Positions 55,688 through 64,000 of a stretch of DNA of 64,000 bases are shown here, piece after piece. The notes under the pieces are model-generated. The model did no database searches. It saw only the letters and a list, made by a program, of their open reading frames with translations, and was not told where the DNA came from. The position numbers and the translations under genes are program-made. Numbering within the stretch: position 1 is the first letter of the stretch; the number at the start of each line of letters is the position of its first letter. The stretch lies in NCBI RefSeq assembly GCF_003573695.1, contig NC_039359.1:141567112-141631111 (forward strand), given 5' to 3'. The stretch comes from Papaver somniferum (Eukaryota; Streptophyta; Magnoliopsida; Ranunculales; Papaveraceae).

Positions 55688-57245
55688 GATTGTGACTACA
55701 CAAAGCTATTTTTGTTTTCATCTTCTTATGTTTATTTTTTAGGTTTATTGGTATTAAATTCTAAAAATATTTGGAGGATGATGTTTATTGCAGTATTTTA
55801 ATGGTTTGTGATATTGCAATATTTTTATGGGATATGTATTGTTTGCGTTCGTGAACTTGAAGATCCCATATTGCGGTCAAAAGTAAAGTCGTTTATGAAT
55901 CAGTATTCGTATTGATGAAAGGACGAATGGACTTTTGACATATACAAAAGTTATGCCTATGCAGTCATGTATTTGATGGAAAATAGGATGATATCTTTTG
56001 TTTGACAAGGATAAAGTCTATTATATCGTTATGATGGAAAATAGAATAGAGCCTTGTATGTTATCCACGGTATTGATCTTCATTGATCCATCTTGTTATG
56101 TCTTACCGTGAAGGCTCCATTGAGTGTCTTATGTTGAGCACGATACAACTAAGTCGATTATTCTTATTGGCTTGTTGGTTGTTCCATAAGATGCTATATG
56201 TTGAGCATTAGGGACTAAATTAATCAACCAGTTTGGTTATTTAGTTTGTACTCCATAAGGTTTCTTTCTTATGTCGAGTACATGTACGGTTAAGGTTGTC
56301 ATATTCTATGATGAACTTAGTCGTGGTTCCATAAGTTCTCTTATGTTGAACCCAAAATAATTAAATTGATTACTTCGGTGATTAGTTTGGTTGTTTGTAT
56401 TCCAATTAGACTAATTATAGGTTCTCTTGTAATTAATCTAGTTGAGTTTTCATATATTTCACAAATTCTTGTGTTGAGTATATGAACGGCTATACTAATC
56501 ATGTTCTATTGGTTAATATAGTCGTATATTCCGTAAGGTTTTCCTTATGTTGAGTATGTGAATGATTAAGTTAGTCATCTCCGTGTGATTACCCTAGTCG
56601 TAGCTCCGTAAGTTTCCTTATGTTGAGCACTTTCAATTAAATTGATCACTTTTGTGGTTTGATTTAGTTGTGTTTTCAGTTGAATTAATCATGGGTTTAC
56701 TTGTGATTAATTTGGTTGAGCTTTGGATATAGAAAATCATTCCTATGGTTTTTGGTGTCCAATTAAAAAATCCTTCTTTTCTTTCGAAATTAAGGTCGCT
56801 CTTGTTGTTCTTTCGGGAATGACATCAAATGGGGGAGAGTTTTTTTCAACTTGTGCTTAATGGTAATATCTTGCGGGGTGTGCGGTTGTGGAATTTTATA
56901 GGGGTTATCTTGTATCTTAAAACTCCTTGATGAATGTTGTTAGCTTAGGCAATTAGATTGCATCTAAATTAAGTTGGTATGTATTTTTCTTTTGGTCATG
57001 AAATGTCTCTTGTGGAAATTTCATTATGATCCCATTCTTTTACCTTTGCCAATTTTATTGACAAAAAGGGGGAGAAATATTGTAGTTCACACTACAAAGA
57101 CATATGGTTTTCGGATCATTGTGTAAGGGCGAGTGGTTTCCATGATCGATATGGAGTATTGACTAAGGGGGAGTGATACATATCACTGTAGTATTATTGT
57201 TAAAGTCGTGATACAATTGGACTTTGATGTTATATAATAATACTA
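55688..57245 (+). repeat. 1.5-kb internal duplication, copy 2
   Basis: Second copy, with scattered substitutions. It keeps the hairpin lost from copy 1 (56248-56281) and ends at TAATACTATGA like copy 1. Confidence 0.92.
56108..56730 (+). repeat. Hairpin array, copy 2
   Basis: Same stems as copy 1 plus 56248-56281: GTACTC, CATAAG, loop, CTTATG, TC, GAGTAC, all pairs perfect. Counterparts: 56324-56353, 56363-56388 (loop CTTCGG), 56451-56484, 56523-56560, 56603-56628 and the AATTAATCA/TGATTAATT stem at about 56683-56712. Confidence 0.85.
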
Positions 57246-57467
57246 TGACACTGTATAATAATGATCGAGAATCTCGATTTCTCTCATTGTTATAGCTACG
57301 GATCTTCAACAACGATAGTGCTAAACTTACAACCTTTGGGATCATTGGAGTACTTGGAAGGACGAAAATTTAAAGGAACGTTGAAGACTAGACTATGGAA
57401 TAGGAGCCACTAAAGTTTTTCTTTTTTGTATTGTATATGTATTAATAGTTTTGTCACTAAAATTGAC

Positions 57468-57479
57468 AAAGGGGGAGAT
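57468..57479 (+). other. Polypurine tract before the 3' LTR
   Basis: AAAGGGGGAGAT abuts TGTTAGAGC of the 3' LTR. Five similar tracts (about 55504, 55561, 55602, 57068, 57163) and one mutated (57125) lie upstream. Confidence 0.85.
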
Positions 57480-59899
57480 TGTTAGAGCATAGCTCGGTCA
57501 ACCTCGCATGCGTTGCTATCTCAAGCATGTTTGTCAATGTTAGTGATCAAAACTATAAGTCTTGATTTCTAGCCTACATAGCTAAGTCTCAGACTAGGAT
57601 AGAAAAGTGTAGTTGAGCTCAAGGACTTCATGACAATTCATCATACAACGACGAAGATCTATACAAGGAGTCGTGGAACTTCATCAACAAAAAGGTATGT
57701 GGAGACTTGAACTTATCTATCACTCAAAAGTCTATCTCTTCTATCTCCTATTTCTTATGAGACAAAAGTCGTATTCTATATAGACTAGATCATACACATT
57801 TGGTGTTTCGAGCTGAGCATTCATTGCTTATCTTTTATCTCGAAATTGTGTGTTGGTAAAGCGTTTCGCTTTGATCAATTTTATATTCACCTAGTGACGA
57901 AAGTCATGAAAAGTTTCAATCACTTTGAGAATTGCTCTGACGTGAATTGGTCTGTGAATAATGGCTACATGGCATTCTCTGAGAATGTCTCAATGATTGA
58001 AATAAGAGTTTAGATTACATAACCATGTATTCCTTGAACCGAAGTTTTCGAACTTTGTTGATCAAGAGAAATCGGGAGGATTGTGTAATTGGCTTGCCAA
58101 GTCCGCGAACCTAGTTCGCAGACTCAGTTCGCGAACTGTCGGAAGTTCTCGACCGAGAATTTCTGCTGGATTTTCCAAAACTCGTTTGTGTGCTAAGTCC
58201 GCGAACCCAGTCCTCGAATTTGCGGAAGTTCTCTTTCCGAGAATTTCTGCTGATTTTGGAAAACTCAACTGATTAACTTAAGTCCGCGAACTTGTTTGTG
58301 AACTTAAGAGGTTATGATCTAAAGATGTGCTCTGAACATGAAACATTAAATTACTAAGGAATGCTTTATGCAAACCGTGGCTATAATGTTCGTGAGCCGA
58401 TTCAATCGAATCGAATCATCTTTGTTTCAATTGTGTCTTGTGTATTTACATAAGATCTCATAGGAATTGAACAACTCCTTAACTAGTTCATTTGAGTCAA
58501 TTGAACTAGTTATGGTGAAGAAGAACAAGGTTAATATGAAATGCTCATATGGTTAACCTTTTTGGGTTACTATGTTGAACCAACATACACGTACACGTTT
58601 GGGCATGGTTTTCACAAACCCAGTAAACGTTTACCCAAGTGTGTGTGACAAGCTAAGTTTTCGATCTAACGATTGAGAAATATTAGCTTGAATCTAAATC
58701 AGGTTTTCATCTAACGGTGAATAAGGATTGCTTTGTACCTAAGGCAAAACCCTGATTTGAAGGCTATATAAAGGAGACATCTAGCATTGTGCAAAACTAA
58801 TCCCCACACGTCTGTGTGCTACTAGTGCGCCCGCTAGAGTCGATCTCCATTAACCTTTGATTTTCTTCTCTAAACTCAGTTTAACGACTTAAAGACTTCA
58901 TTGGGATTGTGAAGCCAGACCGATATTACTTTATCGTAGTTGTGTGATCTGATATTGCATCTTATATCGTACGAGTACAATCGATTGATTGGCTTGATAT
59001 CGTGAGAGTTCTCCGATAGGAAAGATAAAGAAGTCACAAACATCTTCGTCTCACTGTTTGTGATTCCTCGACAATCCGCTTGTGTAGTCAGGAAGGATTG
59101 TAGAGAGGTGATTGATTAATCTAGGCTGTTCTTCGGGAATATAAGACCGGATTATCAATTGGTTCCTGTTCACCTTGATTTTATATCAAAAGACGGAACA
59201 AAACCTAGGGTTTATCTGTGGGAGACAGATTTATCCTTTGATAGACTTTTCTGTGTGAGACAGATATGTTTATTATCAAGTCTGTGATTTTGGGTTACAA
59301 CAAATCTTGGTTGTGGGTGAGATCAGCTAAGGGAATCAAGTGCGCAGTATCCTGCTGGGATCAGAGGCGTAGGAGTACAGCTGTACCTTGGATCGGTGGG
59401 AGACTGATTGGGGTTCAACTATAGTCCAGTCCGAAGTTAGTTTGCAGTAGGCTAGTGTCTGTAGCGGCTTAATACAGTGTGTATTCACTCTGGACTAGGT
59501 CCCGGGGTTTTTATGCATTTGCGGTTTCCTCGTTAACAAAATTTCTGGTGTCTGTGTTATATCTTTTCCGCATTATATTTTATACAATTGAAATAATACA
59601 GGTTGTGCGTTCGTGATCATCAATTGGAAATCCAACCTTTGGTTGTTGATTGATATTGATTGATCCTTGGACATTGGTCTTTGGTACCGTCCAAGTATTC
59701 CTTGTATTTGATAAAGACTTGCTATTGATTTTAGCTTGAGTAAAAATCAAATCAAGAGAGAGATATTAACTCCTTGAGATACTTTTATCTAGATTGAGTC
59801 TGACTGTCTAGTTGATTCTCTAGCAAAGTATTTCGGAGTTAGTCCATACAGATTGCTAAGAGAAATATTGGGTGGTGTTGTTAGACCCGCGCTTTTTCA
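57480..59899 (+). repeat. 3' LTR of the SIRE-like element
   Basis: 2420 bp; near-identical to the 5' LTR, with a 27-bp length difference around the CCGCGAAC repeats (58100-58135) and a cluster of changes at 59706-59750. Confidence 0.92.
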
Positions 59900-59904
59900 G
59901 TGCA

Positions 59905-62240
59905 GATCTCCTTGATGGCCGCATCCCGAATACGGATCGGATCCTTAGTTAAATTGGACACAGTAGTCACCAACTTTTTCTTAAGCCTGCGACATTTATC
60001 ATTTCTATTGGAAAGCCCCTTCTTCAAATTCTCAATCTCCTCAAGATGCTTTTTCAGTGGCTGAAAGAAGTAAAAAGATTAAAGCCACATGCGAGCGAAA
60101 TGCAGAAAACAACACAAAAATGAAGACAACATAGAATTATAAATAATCTTTTTTTTAGAAATAATAGATCTAACCAGTTCAGCATGATCAGACTCTAAGC
60201 TAACATTTGTAGCTAAATTATTCCTAGCATTATCAATAACGCTAGCAACCCATTCAAATTCAACATCATTTTCTATAAGAAGTTGAGAACAGATCATATT
60301 CTTTCGCTCAATCAGTGTGTTTTTTTCGCTTATAGCTAGATCTCTCTCCACCTGAACTTGGAGATTTATCTCATGAAATTCCTTTAAAGCTTTCGCACCC
60401 TTGAGAGAAACCTGATCCTTCTCAGTAGTAAGAGCATCATTTTTCGCCTCCAAAACCTTAATCCTTTCCTTAAGCTCACAAAAACGACGTCTAAAACTAC
60501 TACTAATAGATAACGCGCTCCTATGATCACGGTCAAGAAGTTTGTATTTCGACCTGAGTTCCTCCATATTTAAAGTTATTAATTTATCATTTAAGATGTT
60601 ATTCAAGGAAGAATTAAGATGTTCTAGAAGAATCTCGTCATCAACGGGATAATGAATTGCCTCATCAGTCGAGTGGTAGATCTCTGCAGGGACAAACAAT
60701 TAAAAGGGGGCGAAGAGGACGCATCAACATAAAAGAAGAAGCAACAAAGAGTTACGCACCAATCAATTGATCATTCCTCTTACGAAGCTCGGTAACATCA
60801 TTTTTATAAGTGGAAACCTTAGCTTCAAGTTTAAGATTTCCCGCCTCAAGAGAACGAAGTTTTCTTTGGAGATATGAAGTAACAACATGAGATATACGAG
60901 CGTTCTGCATTAATAAAGATTAAGCAAAAAAATGAGTAAAAGACGCAGACTCACAATGAAGATTGACGCACAAGAAGAAAACTCACCAAAGATCCAAAAG
61001 CAAACTGAAAGCTTTGAGTTAAGGCAGATGCAACGCCGCGAAGAGTTTCATGACTCAAAGAATGGGCGTCGCATATCTTTACCACCGCCTCACACGCACG
61101 ACCCAGTGAGACATTATCAACACTGCATAATGTGTCGGAGAAGATGCTTGACAACTGCCTCATAGAAGACTCGGACCCGAAATTATCAGAAGAGAGGAGA
61201 GCATCATCTTCAGAATAAGAAGGAGAGGGAGAAGGTACCTTTCGCTTCTTAGAATGATTCTTGGAAGTGGACTTAGAGACGGTTTTCTTACCCTTACCCT
61301 TAGCGTCTCCAGCTCTCACCTACACGCATAATGAGAGATAAGAAACAAAGGCAACAATATTGTTAAAATTAAAAAAAAAAAAATCTTGCTTCATTATCAC
61401 GCGAATGTGACGCACGAGATGTATTTTTAACCTTCTTCTTCTGCTTCGCAACCTGAGATTAGAGGAAGTAATAAGGGAAACGAAGAATAAAAGAAGAAAG
61501 GTAAGTAATAAGTTTAGAAAGAAGCGCACCACATCTCTTTCCTCAGGCCATACAAATTCCCAAGGTCTGCAAGCGGCAAATCTCTCAGGGAGAGGGAGGT
61601 CAGACCCATCAGCATTTTTGCCAGTAATATAAGAGCCTTCAACAACAATAGGATACCCCACCCAACGAGTATCTTTTGATTTACGAGCGGTGCTATTGGA
61701 AGAGTCATGAAAGTCAACATCCCGCATGATCCTTCGGTCCTATGCGATACCATCTTTTCTACTTAAGCGAATGCCCCAACGAAAAAATTCATTCTTCATA
61801 ATGACAACATCGTAATGAAGAAAGAAGTTATCTACCGTATATTTCATAGGAATAATTTCTTTTTGTGCGAAGTTTGGATTCCTTACGTCCTCTGGATAAG
61901 CAGATTCCAATCTGGCCGCACGACGAGAGTATTCGACCATTATTCTTATGCAATCGCCGCTCAATTGAATCACGCCCCGTCTAAATTTTTCATGGGAAAT
62001 TAGTTCGTAGAAGAGAGGGATTTTAGGATTATATAGATAAATTGGAAGAACCGCATAAAGTTGGCCAACTGAAACAATGATTCTATCATTATCCCATTGG
62101 TCAATCGAAAACCATTCTGGTCCAATTGCAGAAGTGGCTTCAGATCCCTGAGGGACTGATAATGTGAAACCCCTACGCCTAAAATCATCTTTCAATCTAT
62201 CGAATTCTTTGAGATTTTTCCAACCGGCTTTAAGAACCAT
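59905..62240 (-). pseudogene. Antisense multi-exon gene of the Tat-like element
   Basis: Minus strand. Exon 1 runs from ATG 62240 (MVLKAGWKNLKEFDRLKDDF) to about 61525, with one TAG at 61742-61740 in an otherwise open frame; a small Lys-rich exon starts at 61452; then 61319-60987, 60904-60760, 60683-60175 and 60060-59905, continued at 49102-49004. Acceptors are TCTCAG, GTGTAG, ATGCAG, CTGCAG and TTTCAG; donors at 60986, 60759 and 60174 are GT, and phases join (333 nt; 145 + 509 = 654 nt; 255 nt). The first part is globular (FSIDQWDNDRIIVSVGQLYA; FFRWGIRLSRKDG). The middle has a basic patch (KKTVSKSTSKNHSKKRK) and Ser/acidic stretches. The last 250 residues are coiled coil. This plan resembles plant proteins filed as putative gypsy-type transposon domain proteins. 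Role unknown. Confidence 0.8.
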
Positions 62241-62709
62241 TTTTAGAATGGGGATGTAATCGAGATAATCAAGACAACGGGAAGAACGATTGAAGAAGAA
62301 TATGAAGAAAAGTGATTAACGAGAAGAAGATGAACAACAGCAGTAGAAGAAAGTTACGGAGAAAAATGAATAGCAATAGTAACAGAGAACGAAAGTTGCA
62401 GAGAAAAATAAAGAAGAAAGTAAAAAGAAAAAAGAAGAAGACGTGTAGCAGTAAATAAAAGATTTTATACCAGTTCCCGAGACATCTCTTCCCATCAGCA
62501 TTAATTGAGAATGGACGGATAAGAAGAGGAGGTTATCAGGGACGTGTCTGATGATGAATGGTGAAGAAAACACGTGTGGCTTATCATGTCGAGAACTCGG
62601 AAAAAGATTAACTGATAGGAATACGAAAAGATGAACGAGTGCGGAAAAATAAATCAGAATTTCTCATACCGCTCTCTTTACCAAAAGAACGATATGAGAA
62701 GAGGCAAAA

Positions 62710-63181
62710 CGTGGGTACAAAACACCGCACACTCGTTTAGTATGCGAAGTAACTCCTTAAGTGATAAGCGAATACGATCGCATACAACATATTCAAGATG
62801 ACGAACCAGATGACTTCACCTAATCACGAGTAAAGTGTGAAGATTTGTGCGGCAATAAAAAAACCGTGCAACAATGGTAAATCCCTATGCGACAGTGACG
62901 CACGTCAGATCCGAAATAAGGGACTTTATTAGTTTTCCTCCACTATGTAAACTCCTATATAAGGAGTCGAGCGTCTTTGTAAAAGAGAGAGATCTTTTTA
63001 GAGAGCTTAGACAAGAAATTTAGTAGAGGAAAAGATTATTTGCTTACCAAGTTAGGATTTTCTCATATCTTTGTACTTGTTCTAAGATTTTAATAAAAGT
63101 TCTTGAGATTCTTATGATGATTACTTAGATTTGTCTATAGATTTTATTAAGGGTGTAGTTGTGAGATTTCTCGCAACTACA
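62710..63181 (+). repeat. 3' LTR of the Tat-like element
   Basis: Same length as the 5' LTR. Starts CGTGGGTACA (first base changed from T) and ends GCAACTACA. TATATAAGG at 62956-62964. Purine-rich GAAGAGGCAAAA lies just upstream. Confidence 0.92.
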
Positions 63182-63288
63182 GTAGTGACAACATATTCCG
63201 ATCACACTTCCATACTCAACTACTTTCTTCCATGCATGTGTCAACCAACCACAACACACAGAAACCATTAACAATTACGGAAAATGGG

Positions 63289-63573
63289 TTAATTGTCCAA
63301 ATATATTTAAAACATGGTTCAAATGGACGAGTAAAAATTTGTATGGGTGAAATGGACACCAAAAAAACAGCCAGAATGAAACTGGATTCATCCTGGCTTA
63401 AACATAGAAAAGAGCGAGGATGAAACTGGTTGCATCCTGATGTAAATTAAAAATAAGAAAAAGTATTTGAAAATGGATAGGATGAAACTGTTTACATCTA
63501 AATGTCCATTTAAACAGTATCAAAATCTAAATGTCCTTTCCACCCAGAAATTATTGATTTTGGTCTTTTTAAC
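63289..63573. mobile_element. Candidate MITE with tripled internal repeat
   Basis: The ends read inward as GGTTAATTGTCCAAAT and (reversed) GGTTAAAAAGACCAAAAT. Inside, an element of the form GGATGAAACTGNNTNCATC occurs three times (about 63375, 63418, 63479), the first as a 9-of-10 hairpin CCAGAATGAA/TTCATCCTGG. No target duplication identified. Confidence 0.5.
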
Positions 63574-63845
63574 CAATTTTGTGTAACAATTATTATTACC
63601 AAATTGACTTCATTTTTTTCTCAGTATTTTCATTCATTCATTTATATAGTTCTTCTTCACAGATAAGATTTGGGTTATTCTTGTGGTTGTAAAATGGTGA
63701 ATTATGGAGATTGAGGAGAGGAAATTTGGTTTGATACTTTGATGTTTGATATAAGACCTTTGTTAGTGAAACTAGGGGTTGCATAGATGATTAAGGTCTC
63801 TTCTGTATATAGTGGCGGCCATCACAGTGCTTAGTGCTTACTCTC

Positions 63846-64000
63846 ATAACCCAAACTTCACCCAAGAAAACTAACGAGTCTAAACTTCGATCATTAATTG
63901 CCTACTCGTATTAAACTCTATATCTCTGATTCCTTATGTACCACATACTACATATATATTGATTCAACCATTATTAAATGCCTACTATAACTTCAATCGC
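63846..64000. repeat. Segment similar to 40228-40390
   Basis: Second copy of a low-copy repeat, cut by the window end. Confidence 0.7.

Larger units (their letters stand above)
49103..59899 (+). mobile_element. SIRE-like Ty1/copia element, non-coding, nested; TSD GTGCA
   Basis: GTGCA at 49098-49102 and 59900-59904. Begins TGTTAGAGC and ends GCTTTTTCA. Both LTRs are about 2.4 kb, followed by ATTGGTATCAGAG (initiator-Met tRNA site) at the 5' side and preceded by AAAGGGGGAGAT at the 3' side. Long LTRs, this primer site and this purine tract are typical of the SIRE/Maximus group. No gag, RT or integrase motif is seen in the 5 kb between the LTRs, so it is a non-autonomous derivative. The internal region is made of short broken frames, a 1.5-kb tandem duplication with hairpin arrays, and repeated polypurine tracts. 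Confidence 0.9.
43724..63181 (+). mobile_element. Tat-like Ty3/gypsy element, non-autonomous, with nested insertion; TSD GTAGT
   Basis: GTAGT at 43719-43723 and 63182-63186 flanks two 472-bp LTRs. Layout: 5' LTR, spacer, decayed gag, protease, integrase C-terminus, a 1.3-kb spacer, then a minus-strand multi-exon gene, then 3' LTR. Reverse transcriptase, RNase H and the integrase core are absent. Without the nested 10.8-kb element it is about 8.7 kb. The LTR copies differ at roughly 25-30 of 472 positions by eye, so it is older than the 20-kb element. Extra antisense frames between pol and the 3' LTR are known for some Tat-lineage elements, which supports the assignment. Confidence 0.9.
63187..64000. 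other. Right flank, no gene seen
   Basis: Contains a candidate MITE at 63289-63573 and the segment 63846-64000 similar to 40228-40390. Confidence 0.6.

Noticed and set aside
1..64000. tRNA, rRNA, CRISPR array, bacterial operon features or integrated plant virus
   Set aside because: No cloverleaf with intact promoter boxes, rRNA block, spacer-repeat array or viral movement/coat protein motif was recognised. A tRNA scan (tRNAscan-SE) would settle the first.

Overview
This window is plant nuclear DNA. It is AT-rich, its genes are split by introns with GT/AG borders, and most of it is plant retrotransposons, LINEs, hAT-type elements and MITEs. The gene content (an ERECTA-type LRR gene, organellar GatC, a PPR-DYW fragment) indicates a flowering plant, probably a eudicot. 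I cannot name the species.

Left end (1-15 kb). After about 4.9 kb with no recognisable gene comes an ERECTA-like leucine-rich-repeat gene on the + strand (about 4900-7801). It is built of one-repeat 72-nt exons, two of which are frameshifted, and it stops right after its membrane segment with no kinase domain. Next is the one gene that looks intact, GatC, the small subunit of the organellar Glu-tRNA(Gln) amidotransferase (8654-14804, five exons, 145 codons plus stop). Its 5-kb second intron holds a broken PPR-DYW fragment and a 1.76-kb tandem duplication. A repeat of about 200 bp occurs four times between 7.8 and 13 kb.

Middle (15-43 kb). This is a bed of transposon remains: LINE pieces in both orientations, a decayed hAT element (16.0-18.9 kb), a gag-only LTR retrotransposon with target duplication TGAAA (20429-27485), a CpG-rich tract with a 51-bp minisatellite, a foldback MITE, a minus-strand copia-type element without coding capacity (30.0-33.5 kb), two extra copies of the last GatC exon(s) (34.3 and 35.6 kb), a 723-bp retroposon with a 14-bp target duplication, a MULE-type MITE and a solo LTR.

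Right end (43.7-63.2 kb). A Ty3/gypsy element resembling the Tat lineage (TSD GTAGT, two 472-bp LTRs) carries a decayed gag and protease and an integrase tail, while reverse transcriptase is missing. On the opposite strand it carries a multi-exon antisense gene. A second LTR element, SIRE-like Ty1/copia (49103-59899, TSD GTGCA), has inserted into the last exon of that antisense gene. This inner element has no recognisable gag or pol. It carries a duplicated LTR-end/primer-binding-site block, several polypurine tracts and, in two tandem 1.5-kb copies, an array of hairpins whose stems vary while keeping base pairing. That hairpin array is the strongest candidate for something undescribed.

The order of insertion can be read from the nesting: Tat-like element first (LTRs visibly diverged), then the SIRE-like element inside it. 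The 20-kb element also looks young, with nearly identical LTRs. Only GatC can be claimed as a likely functional host gene; the ERECTA-like gene is damaged but might still produce a receptor-like fragment.
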